Positions 28,511 to 36,528 of a stretch of DNA of 64,000 bases are shown one piece after another. Source of the DNA: Microbacterium sp. C5A9 (lineage in GTDB: Bacteria; Actinomycetota; Actinomycetes; Actinomycetales; Microbacteriaceae); the NCBI RefSeq assembly GCF_022627955.1, contig NZ_JABXGD010000001.1, forward strand, positions 620,001 through 684,000, written 5' to 3'. The first letter of the stretch is position 1. Each line of letters begins with the position of its first letter. The translations under genes were made by a program, and so were the position numbers. The notes beneath the pieces are model-generated. The model worked only from the letters and a program-made list of their open reading frames with translations, was not told the DNA's origin and ran no database searches.

Positions 28511-29314
28511 TCAGTAACTCGCGCGGGTGCTGTCGTCGGACGTCGGGATGAACCGGGTGGCCAGAGCCTCGGATGCGCGCGCGAGCATCGCCACGTCGGC
28601 GCCCACCGCCACGAAGTCGGCGCCGGCCGTGATGTACGCATCGGCGGCAGCCGGGTCGAAGGCGTTCACGCCGACGGGGACGCCGACGGTCGCGACGGCG
28701 GCGAAGACCTGCTCGACGGCCGCGACGACCTCGGGGTGCGTCTGCTGCCCCAGCAGCCCCATCGAGGCCGAGAGGTCAGAGGGACCGACGAAGATCGCGT
28801 CGACACCGTCGACCGCGGCGATCTCGGAGGCCGCCTCGACTCCCGCTGCCGTCTCGATCTGCACCGTCAGGGACGTGTGCGTCGCGGAATCCTGCAGGTA
28901 TCCGTCGACCCTGTTCCAGCGCGCACTGCGCGCGAGCGCACTTCCGACACCGCGCACGCCGGCAGGCGGATACCGGGTCGCGGCGACGGCCGCACGCGCC
29001 TCGTCGGCCGATGACACCATCGGCACGATGAGGTTCTGCGCGCCGAGGTCGAGGACCTGTTTGATCGCGACGACGTCGTTGACCGGGACGCGGACCACCG
29101 GCGTGATCGGATACGCGGCTGCCACCTGCAGCTGCAGCAGGGTCGATTCGAGCGTGTTCGCGGAGTGCTCCATGTCGATCAGGAGCCAGTCGAGCCCGGA
29201 CCCGGCGGCGACCTCGGTGACCAGCGGACTGCCCGAGCAGGCCCACATCCCGATCAGCGACCGGTCGGAGGCCGCGAGCTGCTCGCGGAAGGAGGGGCTC
29301 AGATGAAGCGGCAT
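28511..29314 (-). CDS. hpaI: HpcH/HpaI aldolase, 4-hydroxy-2-oxoheptanedioate aldolase
   Basis: 267 residues. The class II pyruvate aldolase cleaves 4-hydroxy-2-oxo-heptanedioate to pyruvate and succinate semialdehyde, the last step of homoprotocatechuate degradation. WLLIDMEHSANT (catalytic His), VVRVPVND (Arg), VQIETAAGVEA (Gln and metal Glu) and FVGPSDLSASMG (metal Asp) are all present. It overlaps hpaH by 16 bases and ends the hpa operon. GGGAAC about 7 bases before the ATG serves as ribosome site. Confidence 0.92.
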   Translation of the reverse strand: MPLHLSPSFREQLAASDRSLIGMWACSGSPLVTEVAAGSGLDWLLIDMEHSANTLESTLLQLQVAAAYPITPVVRVPVNDVVAIKQVLDLGAQNLIVPMVSSADEARAAVAATRYPPAGVRGVGSALARSARWNRVDGYLQDSATHTSLTVQIETAAGVEAASEIAAVDGVDAIFVGPSDLSASMGLLGQQTHPEVVAAVEQVFAAVATVGVPVGVNAFDPAAADAYITAGADFVAVGADVAMLARASEALATRFIPTSDDSTRASY

Positions 29315-30084
29315 GCGATCGTTCCCATCGGTCCGTAGTCACACAGCACCTCGTCGCCGCGCGACACCCACATCGGGCGTGTGAACGATCCTGCCAGGAT
29401 GATCTCCCCGGCCTCCAGACGCGCGCCGTGCTGATGGAACTTGTTCGCGAGCCAGGCGACGCCCGTCGCGGGGTGCCCGAGCACGCCGGCCGCGACGCCG
29501 GTCTCCTCGATCTCGCCGTTGCGCGAGAGCACACCCGGTACCCAGCGGAGGTCGATCTCGTCCGGACGCTTGCGCACGGTGCCGAGCACCATCGCTCCAT
29601 AGGCCGCGTTGTCGCTGATCGTGTCGACGATCGTGCGACCCTCGAGCTCGATGTGCGAGTTCAGTACCTCGAGGGCGGGCACGGCGTAGTCGATCGCCGC
29701 GAGGGCGTCATCGAGCGTGCAGTCGGGCCCCTCGAGCGGATGCTTGAGCACGAAAGCGAGCTCGACCTCGATGCGCACGTTCGAGAAGTGATCGACCGGG
29801 ATCTCGGCGCCCGACTCGTGGACCGTGTCGTCGAACATCACACCGTAGTCGGGCTCGGTGATGCCGGTGGCCTGCTGCATCGCCTTGGACGTCAGGCCGA
29901 TCTTGCGCCCGACGAGCCGACGGCCCGCAGCGATCTGCGAGTCGCGCCACACGCCCTGGATCGCGTACGAGTCCTCGACCGTGGCCTCGGGATGGCGAGC
30001 GGTGATCCGGGGGATCACCCCGTGGGTGCGATCAGCCTCGGCCAGCTCTGCGGCGATCTGTTCGATGGTGTCTGCGGACAGCAT
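29299..30084 (-). CDS. hpaH: 2-oxo-hepta-3-ene-1,7-dioate hydratase
   Basis: 261 residues of the FAH/hydratase superfamily. It adds water to 2-oxohept-3-ene-dioate before HpaI cleavage. [17 protein letters not shown] carries the metal-binding Glu-x-Glu, and [14 protein letters not shown] the third ligand region; [20 protein letters not shown] is characteristic of the hydratases (HpaH, MhpD). GAGGAGA lies 5 bases upstream of the ATG. It sits between hpaD and hpaI. Confidence 0.92.
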   Translation of the reverse strand: MLSADTIEQIAAELAEADRTHGVIPRITARHPEATVEDSYAIQGVWRDSQIAAGRRLVGRKIGLTSKAMQQATGITEPDYGVMFDDTVHESGAEIPVDHFSNVRIEVELAFVLKHPLEGPDCTLDDALAAIDYAVPALEVLNSHIELEGRTIVDTISDNAAYGAMVLGTVRKRPDEIDLRWVPGVLSRNGEIEETGVAAGVLGHPATGVAWLANKFHQHGARLEAGEIILAGSFTRPMWVSRGDEVLCDYGPMGTIACRFI

Positions 30085-30109
30085 CCGTCTCTCCTCTGCG
30101 TCTGATCGG

Positions 30110-31270
30110 TCAGAGCTGGTGGCCGAGCTTGTACTCGCCCTGCTTGTACTCGGGCATGCCCTCGTCGTCGGGACGCGTGTACGAGAACCCGTCTGCGCCG
30201 ATCGTGACGGCCATCTCCGAGCTGTCGGTGCGGGCGACGACCGGCTGCGGATTGCCGTCGAGATCGAGCACGAGCGAGGCCTCGGTGTACCAGGAGGGCA
30301 CGACGGGGTTGCCCCACCAGTCGCGGCGCTGGTTGTCGTGCACGTCCCATGTCACGACGGGGTTGTCGGGGTCGCCCGTGTAGTAGTCCTGCGTGTACAC
30401 CTCGACGCGGTGGCCGTCGGGGTCGCGCAGGTACAGGTAGAACGCGTTCGAGACACCGTGCCGCCCGGGGCCCCGCTCGATCGCGTCGGAGCGTCGGAGG
30501 GCGCCGAGCTTGTCGCAGATCGCCAGGATGTTGTGCTTCTCGTGGGTCGCGAAGCATACGTGGTGCATGCGCGGGCCGTCGCCGCCGGTCATCGCCGTGT
30601 CGTGCACGGTCGGCTTGCGGCGCATCCAGGCGGCGTACACCGTTCCCTCGTCGTCCTGGATGTCCTCGGTCACTCGGAAGCCCAGGTCCTGCATGAACTT
30701 GACGGCTCGCGGCACGTCGGGGGTGACCTGGTTGAAGTGGTCCAGGCGCACGAGCTCGCCGGGGATGTGCAGGTCGTAGCGCCACGACATCCGCTCGACG
30801 TGGTCGGACTGGTGGAAGAACTCGATGGGGAAGCCCAGCGGATCGACGACGCGCACCGAGTCGCCGACGCCCTTCACGAACCCGTCGGGGTTGCGGCGCA
30901 CGTCGCAGCCGAGCTCGGAGTAGAACGCGACCGCGAGGTCGAGGTCGGCTGCCGAGCGGACGCGGTACGAGAACGCGGCGACCGCGGCGATCGGTCCCTT
31001 GCGGAGCACCAGGTTGTGGTGGATGAACTCCTCGGTCGAGCGGAGGTAGATCGCCTCGTCGTCTTCTTCCGTGACGTACAGGCCGAGCACGTCGACGTAG
31101 AACACCCGCGAGGCGGCGAGGTCGGTGACGACCAGTTCCATGTAGGCGCAGCGCAGCACATCGGGCGGCGTGCTCTCGGGGGTCGCGACGGGGTTGTCGG
31201 TCTGGATCGGAGCCTCCTGGCTCACGTAGTAGCCCGAGGAGGTCAGCGTCTTCGCGGTCTTGTCGGTCAT
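30110..31270 (-). CDS. hpaD: 3,4-dihydroxyphenylacetate 2,3-dioxygenase (extradiol, VOC fold)
   Basis: 386 residues. It opens the ring of homoprotocatechuate using O2 and Fe(II) or Mn(II). It resembles the well-studied Brevibacterium/Arthrobacter-type enzymes: two VOC domains, with metal ligands His178 (RLDHFNQV), a His in RMHHVCFATHE, and Glu290 (HRVEVYTQDYY). The ATG at 31270 is chosen because AAGGA lies 7 bases upstream; an in-frame GTG at 31288 has none. It lies between hpaE and hpaH in one operon. Confidence 0.94.
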   Translation of the reverse strand: MTDKTAKTLTSSGYYVSQEAPIQTDNPVATPESTPPDVLRCAYMELVVTDLAASRVFYVDVLGLYVTEEDDEAIYLRSTEEFIHHNLVLRKGPIAAVAAFSYRVRSAADLDLAVAFYSELGCDVRRNPDGFVKGVGDSVRVVDPLGFPIEFFHQSDHVERMSWRYDLHIPGELVRLDHFNQVTPDVPRAVKFMQDLGFRVTEDIQDDEGTVYAAWMRRKPTVHDTAMTGGDGPRMHHVCFATHEKHNILAICDKLGALRRSDAIERGPGRHGVSNAFYLYLRDPDGHRVEVYTQDYYTGDPDNPVVTWDVHDNQRRDWWGNPVVPSWYTEASLVLDLDGNPQPVVARTDSSEMAVTIGADGFSYTRPDDEGMPEYKQGEYKLGHQL

Positions 31271-31300
31271 GTCAGCGTCCTTGCTCACGTCGGGTTCGGG

Positions 31301-32797
31301 TCAGTTCTTGCCGAAGGTCGGGTTGTGGGCACCGCCGAGCGTGATGTGCACGCTCTGCTGGTCGGTGTAGAAGTCGATCGAGCGGTAGCCGCCCTCGTGA
31401 CCGAGACCCGAGGCCTTGACGCCGCCGAACGGGGTGCGCAGGTCTCGGACGTTGTTGCTGTTCAGCCACACCATGCCGGCCTCGACGGACTGCGCGAAGT
31501 TGTGCGCGCGCGTCAGGTCGTTGGTCCAGATGTAGGCCGCGAGGCCGTACTTCGTGTTGTTCGCGAGCGCGAGCGCCTCGTCGTCGGAGTCGAACGGCGT
31601 GATCGCGACGACGGGCCCGAAGATCTCCTCCTGGAAGATGCGGGCGTCGGGGGAGACGTCGGCGAACACCGTCGGCGCCACGAAGTTGCCCTCGTCGAAG
31701 CCCTCGGGGCGCCCGCCGCCGGCGACGAGACGTCCCTCGGTCTTGCCGATCTCGACGTAGCTCATCACCTTGTCGTAGTGCTCGGGGTGCACGAGGGCGC
31801 CCACCTCGGTCGCGGGATCGTGCGGGTAGCCGACTCTGACGCGCGTCGCCTGCGCCGCATAGCGCTCGACGAACTCGTCGTAGATCGCGCGCTCGACGAG
31901 GATGCGGGATCCTGCCGTGCAGCGCTCGCCGTTGAGCGAGAAGACGCCGAAGATCGTGGCGTCGACCGCGGCCTCGAGGTCGGCATCGGCGAACACGACG
32001 GCGGGAGACTTGCCGCCGAGCTCCATCGACAGGCCCTTGAGGAACGGCGCGGCGTTGCCGAAGATGATCTGCCCGGTGCGGCTCTCACCGGTGAAGGAGA
32101 TGAGCGGGACGTCGGGATGCTTCACGAGTGCGTCTCCGGCGTCTTCGCCGAGTCCGTTCACGAGGTTGAAGACGCCGTTCGGAAGACCTGCCTCCTCGAA
32201 GATCCCGGCCCACAGCGAGGCCGAGAGCGGCGTGAACTCGGCGGGCTTCAACACCACGGTGTTGCCGGTCGCGAGTGCGGGACCGAGCTTCCACGACTCG
32301 AGCATGAACGGCGTGTTCCACGGCGTGATGAGGCCGGCGACGCCGATCGGCTTGCGATTGACGTAGTTCATCTGCTTGCCCGGCACCTTGAAGGCGTCGT
32401 CGGACTGCGCGACGATCAGGTCGGCGAAGAAGCGGAAGTTCTCGGCGGCGCGACGTGCCTGCCCGAGGGCCTGCGTGATGGGGAGGCCGGAGTCGTACGA
32501 CTCGAGCTCCGCGAGTCGGGCGTCGCGCGACTCGACGATGTCGGCGATCCGGTGCAGCACCCGTGAGCGCTCGCGGGGGAGCATGCGCGGCCACGGGCCC
32601 TCGTCGAAGGCCCGCTTCGCGGCGGCGACCGCGAGCTCGATGTCGGCCTTCTTGCCGGCGGCGGCGGTCGTGTACGTCCGGTTCGTCACGGGGTCGAGCA
32701 CATCGAACGTGTCGCCGTCGACGGAGTCCACGAACGCGCCGTCGATGTAGTGCTGGATGTGGTCGGGCAGATCTGCGGGAATGCGGGAATCGGTCAT
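31301..32797 (-). CDS. hpaE: 5-carboxymethyl-2-hydroxymuconate semialdehyde dehydrogenase
   Basis: 498 residues of the aldehyde dehydrogenase superfamily. It oxidises the HpaD product with NAD. ITPWNTPFMLESWKLGPAL, GNTVVLKPAEFTPL, SMELGGKSPAVVFADAD (catalytic Glu) and SLNGERCTAGSRILVE (catalytic Cys) are clear. The frame is open far upstream; the ATG at 32797 has GGAGGAGA before it and overlaps the GntR stop as ATGA. The hpaD neighbour supports this substrate over a general aldehyde. Confidence 0.92.
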   Translation of the reverse strand: MTDSRIPADLPDHIQHYIDGAFVDSVDGDTFDVLDPVTNRTYTTAAAGKKADIELAVAAAKRAFDEGPWPRMLPRERSRVLHRIADIVESRDARLAELESYDSGLPITQALGQARRAAENFRFFADLIVAQSDDAFKVPGKQMNYVNRKPIGVAGLITPWNTPFMLESWKLGPALATGNTVVLKPAEFTPLSASLWAGIFEEAGLPNGVFNLVNGLGEDAGDALVKHPDVPLISFTGESRTGQIIFGNAAPFLKGLSMELGGKSPAVVFADADLEAAVDATIFGVFSLNGERCTAGSRILVERAIYDEFVERYAAQATRVRVGYPHDPATEVGALVHPEHYDKVMSYVEIGKTEGRLVAGGGRPEGFDEGNFVAPTVFADVSPDARIFQEEIFGPVVAITPFDSDDEALALANNTKYGLAAYIWTNDLTRAHNFAQSVEAGMVWLNSNNVRDLRTPFGGVKASGLGHEGGYRSIDFYTDQQSVHITLGGAHNPTFGKN

Positions 32798-33480
32798 GAC
32801 TCGTCTCCTCCGGTGGGGTGCGAACGGGTGTGCAGCGCATCGAGGAAGGCATCCCTCGTGCGCCAGCGGTGGTTGCGTGCGGCGAGCTCGATCTCGAGCG
32901 GATCGGCGTCCGCACGGATCAGCTGCAGGATCTGCGTGTGCTCCTCGACCGAGTGCCGGGCGCGGCCGGGAACGTAGGCGAACGTCGAGTCGCGGATACC
33001 GGAGAGCCGGGACCATCCGCGGTGCACGAGATCGAGCAGATGCGGGTTGGGGCACGGGCCGAACAGCAGCGAGTGGAACTGCCGGTTGAGCTCGGTGAAG
33101 GCATGGGCGTCGAGGTGATCGAGCATCCGGGTCATCCGTTCGTTGACCGCCTCGGCGGCGTCGAGCGTCGCGGCGTCGAGCAGAGGCGCCGACAGCGCCG
33201 TGGCCGCACCCTCCACGAGGCCGAGTGTCTGCATCGTGTGCGCGTACTCGCTCTCGTCGACGAGCGTCACGCGCGCTCCCACGTTGCGCTCGAACGTGAC
33301 CAGGCCTTCGGCTTCGAGCCGGCGGATGGCCTCGCGCACCGGCACGACGCTCATCCCCAGCTCCTCCGCGAGCGAGCCGAGAACCAGCCGGTACCCAGGG
33401 CCGAACGTGTGGCCGGCGATGCGCGCGCGGATCCAGGTGTAGGCCTGCTCCGACTTGCTGGAGGTCGTGGCAGAGGTCAT
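32794..33480 (-). CDS. GntR family regulator (FCD type)
   Basis: 228 residues. The N-terminal winged helix (SLAEELGMSVVPVREAIRRL, then EAEGLVTFERNVGARV) is typical GntR, the helical C-terminal FCD domain (residues ~85-215) binds an organic acid ligand, often with a metal through His residues (FTELNRQFHSLLF, HSVEEHTQIL). It is embedded in the hpa operon with 4-base overlaps on both sides, so it is expressed with the pathway and probably controls the hpa promoter at ~35000. The ligand is likely a pathway intermediate (inference). Confidence 0.88.
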   Translation of the reverse strand: MTSATTSSKSEQAYTWIRARIAGHTFGPGYRLVLGSLAEELGMSVVPVREAIRRLEAEGLVTFERNVGARVTLVDESEYAHTMQTLGLVEGAATALSAPLLDAATLDAAEAVNERMTRMLDHLDAHAFTELNRQFHSLLFGPCPNPHLLDLVHRGWSRLSGIRDSTFAYVPGRARHSVEEHTQILQLIRADADPLEIELAARNHRWRTRDAFLDALHTRSHPTGGDES

Positions 33481-34958
33481 CGCCGTGGCCCGTCCGCGGA
33501 TGCCGTGCCGGTGGCGGCCTCGTACTTCGCGCGCCACTCGCCCGTGAGCGGGAAGAGCCCGTCGACCGGATGGCCCGCGGCGACCTGCTCGGCGATCCAC
33601 GCGTCTTCGGTCTCCTGGGCGAGAGCATCGTCGGCCACCTGCTCGGCGAGCGCGGGCGGGATCACGATCACGCCGTCGCCGTCGCCCACGATGATGTCGC
33701 CGGGCTGCACGGTGGCTCCGCCGCACGAGATGATCGCATCGACGTCCCAGGGCACGTGCCTGCGTCCGAGCACCGAGGGGTGCGCGCCCTGCGAGAAGAC
33801 CGGGAGGCCGATCTCGGCCACCGCGTCGAAGTCGCGCACGCCGCCGTCGGTCACCACGCCCGCCGCGCCCCGGGCGCGGGCTCGAAGCGCCAGGATGTCG
33901 CCGAGCGTGCCGGTGGTGGCGTCGCCGCGCGCCTCGATCACGATGATCTCGCCGTCGTCCACGGCGTCGAAGGCGCGCTTCTGCGCGTTGTAGCCGCCGC
34001 CGTGGCTTGCGAAGAGGTCTTCGCGGAAGGGGACGAAGCGCAGGGTCTTGGCGGTGCCGACGATCTTGGCTCCGGGGATGTTCGCGGACACGCCGTCGAT
34101 GAAGCAGGAGTGGTGTCCCCGCTTGCGCAGCTGCGCGGAGAGCCCGGCGGTGGGTGCCTCGAGCAGCTTGGCGCGCAGTTCGGGGGAAAGCGCCGGAACA
34201 GACGTCTCGGCGGGAAGACCTGCGGCGTCACGAGAGCCCCAGGCTTCGGCGCGCTGCAGATCGTCGACCGCCGGGAGGGAGCCGAGGTCGCCGTCGAACG
34301 GGGTCTCGCCCTGCGTGACCGTGGTCACCAGGCGGCCGGTGGTGGGAGCCCCCGCGGCATCCGGAGCATCGACCTCGATCTCGACCACGTCGCCGGGCAC
34401 GATCACCGACGACCCTGCGGGTGTGCCGGTGAGGATGACGTCGCCGGGCTCGAGCGTGAAGTGCTGGGAGAGGTCGGCGACGAGCTGGGCGAGCGGGAAG
34501 ATCAGCCCGGCGGTGGTGTCGTCCTGCCGCAGCTCGCCGTTGACCCAGGCGCGCACGCGGAGTGCCGACGGGTCGACGGTGCGGGCGTCGATGAGGTCGG
34601 GGCCGAGCGGCGTGAAGCCGTCGCCGCCCTTGGAGCGGACGTTGGAGCCCTTGTCGTTCGCGCGCAGATCGTAGAGACCGAGGTCGTTCGCGGCGGTGAC
34701 CCACCCCACGTGATCCCAGGCGTCGGCGAGCGAGACGTGGCGCGCCGCTGTGCCGATCACGAGAGCGATCTCGCCCTCGAAGGCCAGCAGCTCGGTGCCG
34801 GCGGGGCGTTCGACCGTGCCGCCGGAGGCGCCGACGGAGCTCGCGGGCTTGAGGAAGTAGGAGGGGGCGGCCGGGCGGCGGCCGCGCTGATCGGCGCGGG
34901 ACGCGTAGCTCAGGTGGATCGCGATGATCTTTCCGGGGCGGGTCATGGATGCCGTCAC
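33477..34958 (-). CDS. Fusion of a fumarylacetoacetate-hydrolase-type isomerase/decarboxylase (HpaG-like) and an RraA-like domain
   Basis: 493 residues. Residues ~1-240 are a FAH domain: LLAFEGEIALVIGTAARHV (metal Glu residues), TAANDLGLYDLRANDKGSN, SKGGDGFTPLGPDLID and ILTGTPAG. Residues ~265-460 are an RraA/HMG-aldolase fold with the D-x20-R-D metal motif at Asp354, Arg375 and Asp376 (TDGGVRDFDAV), the active-site pattern of HMG/CHA aldolases. In the hpa pathway HpaG normally has two FAH halves for decarboxylation and isomerisation. Here one half appears to be replaced by the RraA-like unit, which in relatives can decarboxylate oxaloacetate. The GTG start has GAGGAGG 7 bases upstream. First gene of the hpa operon. 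Confidence 0.85.
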   Translation of the reverse strand: MTASMTRPGKIIAIHLSYASRADQRGRRPAAPSYFLKPASSVGASGGTVERPAGTELLAFEGEIALVIGTAARHVSLADAWDHVGWVTAANDLGLYDLRANDKGSNVRSKGGDGFTPLGPDLIDARTVDPSALRVRAWVNGELRQDDTTAGLIFPLAQLVADLSQHFTLEPGDVILTGTPAGSSVIVPGDVVEIEVDAPDAAGAPTTGRLVTTVTQGETPFDGDLGSLPAVDDLQRAEAWGSRDAAGLPAETSVPALSPELRAKLLEAPTAGLSAQLRKRGHHSCFIDGVSANIPGAKIVGTAKTLRFVPFREDLFASHGGGYNAQKRAFDAVDDGEIIVIEARGDATTGTLGDILALRARARGAAGVVTDGGVRDFDAVAEIGLPVFSQGAHPSVLGRRHVPWDVDAIISCGGATVQPGDIIVGDGDGVIVIPPALAEQVADDALAQETEDAWIAEQVAAGHPVDGLFPLTGEWRAKYEAATGTASADGPRR

Positions 34959-34990
34959 GGGGGCGCCTCCTCGCGCTCTTCGGCGACGCC

Positions 34991-35038
34991 TTGTGCGTCG
35001 TATTCGAAATCATATATCATCGGTTCCACCCCCGGCAA
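34991..35038. promoter_or_regulatory. Divergent promoter region of the hpa operon and the MHS transporter
   Basis: An unusually A/T-rich core (35001-35020) in a G/C-rich setting. + strand: TTGTGC (34991) and TATATC (35013), 16 bases apart. - strand: TTGCCG (35038-35033) and TATGAT (35014-35009), 18 bases apart. The two -10 boxes overlap, so one bound GntR-type regulator could control both directions. Boxes are weak matches. Confidence 0.45.
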
Positions 35039-35100
35039 GCATCCGAATCCCCCTCGCGAGCACGCCGTGACAATGCAGTCACAACCGAAGGAGACACCCC

Positions 35101-36480
35101 ATGAGCGGGCAGTCAGCACAAGGGTTCACCCCCACCGGAACCATCGCGACACCGGCGGATCGCCGTCGGGTCGTGTTCGCCACGGTCGTCGGGACCACCG
35201 TCGAGTGGTACGACTTCTTCATCTACGCCACGGCCGTCGGCCTGGTCTTCGGACAGCTGTTCTTCGAGCCGCTCGGCGCGAACAGCGCCATCATCGCCTT
35301 CGCGACGGTCGGAGTCAGCTTCCTCTTCCGTCCGCTCGGGGCGTTCCTCGCCGGTCACTACGGCGACAAGCTCGGGCGCAAGACCGTGCTCATGTGGACC
35401 CTGATCCTGATGGGCGCGGCGACCGCCCTCATCGGAATCCTCCCGACGTACGAGGCCATCGGCATCGCCGCGCCCATCATGCTCGTGCTCCTGCGCATCA
35501 TCCAGGGCATCTCGGCCGGCGGCGAGTGGGGTGGAGCGGTGCTGATGGCCGTCGAGCACGCGCCCCGCACCAGGCGCGGCATCTTCGGCGCGTCCCCGCA
35601 GATCGGAGTGCCGCTCGGCCTGCTGCTGGCCTCGGGAGTGATGGCCCTCATGACCGCGATCGCGCCCGGCGACCAGTTCCTGCAGTGGGGATGGCGCATC
35701 CCGTTCCTGCTGAGCGTGGTGCTGATCCTCATCGGCTACTACGTGCGCCGCAAGGTCGAGGAGAGCCCTGTCTTCACCGAACTCGCCGAGCGCAAGGAGA
35801 AGGCGAAGATGCCGATCGTGCAGCTCTTCCGCAAGCACCTGCTGCTCGTGATCATCGCCGCCTTCGTCTTCGCCGGCAACAACGCCGTCGGCTACATGAC
35901 CACGGGCGGATACATCCAGGGCTATGCGACCAACCCCGAAGGACCGATCGGACTCGAGCGCGGACCCGTGCTGTGGGCCGTCGCCGGCTCTGCCGTGACC
36001 TGGCTCATCACGACGCTGATCGCCGGGTGGCTGTCGGATCGCATCGGGCGGCGCACCACCTACATCATCGGCTGGATCATGCAGCTCGTCGGCGTGTTCA
36101 CGCTCTTCCCGCTGGTCAACACGGGTCAGATCGGGATGCTCTTCGCGGGGCTCGCGATCCTCACCATCGGTCTCGGCTTCACCTACGGCCCGCAGGCCGC
36201 GCTGTACACCGAGCTCTTCCCCGCCAGCATCCGCTTCTCGGGCGTCTCGATCTCGTACGCGATCGGAGCGATCGCGGGCGGCGCCTTCGCCCCGACCATC
36301 GCGACCGCGATCGTGCAGGCGACCGGTTCGACGCAGGCGGTCACCTGGTACCTCGCGGGCATGACGGTGCTCGGCCTCGTCGCGACACTGCTGCTGCGCG
36401 ACCGCTCCGGGATCCCCCTGGGGCCGGACCACGAGGACGAGCAGTCCGTGAGCCCGATCTACGGCCTGGCCAAGGCCTGA
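35101..36480 (+). CDS. MFS transporter, metabolite:H+ symporter (MHS) family
   Basis: 459 residues, 12 membrane segments. GTTVEWYDFFIYATAVGLVF near residue 30 is the MHS signature; RPLGAFLAGHYGDKLGRKTVL is the loop 2-3 motif. Relatives import shikimate, alpha-ketoglutarate, proline or aromatic acids. Divergence from hpaG and the downstream hydroxylase make an aromatic acid such as a hydroxyphenylacetate or hydroxybenzoate the best guess. AAGGAG lies 8 bases before the ATG. Confidence 0.88.
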   Translation: MSGQSAQGFTPTGTIATPADRRRVVFATVVGTTVEWYDFFIYATAVGLVFGQLFFEPLGANSAIIAFATVGVSFLFRPLGAFLAGHYGDKLGRKTVLMWTLILMGAATALIGILPTYEAIGIAAPIMLVLLRIIQGISAGGEWGGAVLMAVEHAPRTRRGIFGASPQIGVPLGLLLASGVMALMTAIAPGDQFLQWGWRIPFLLSVVLILIGYYVRRKVEESPVFTELAERKEKAKMPIVQLFRKHLLLVIIAAFVFAGNNAVGYMTTGGYIQGYATNPEGPIGLERGPVLWAVAGSAVTWLITTLIAGWLSDRIGRRTTYIIGWIMQLVGVFTLFPLVNTGQIGMLFAGLAILTIGLGFTYGPQAALYTELFPASIRFSGVSISYAIGAIAGGAFAPTIATAIVQATGSTQAVTWYLAGMTVLGLVATLLLRDRSGIPLGPDHEDEQSVSPIYGLAKA

Positions 36481-36528
36481 CGCCGACCCGGCACCCTCTC
36501 AGTCAGCACCCGGAAGGAATCGACGACG

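Noticed and set aside
29858..32566. A 902-residue open frame on the + strand
   Set aside because: Antisense to hpaH, hpaD and hpaE; Val/His/Arg-rich without any motif.
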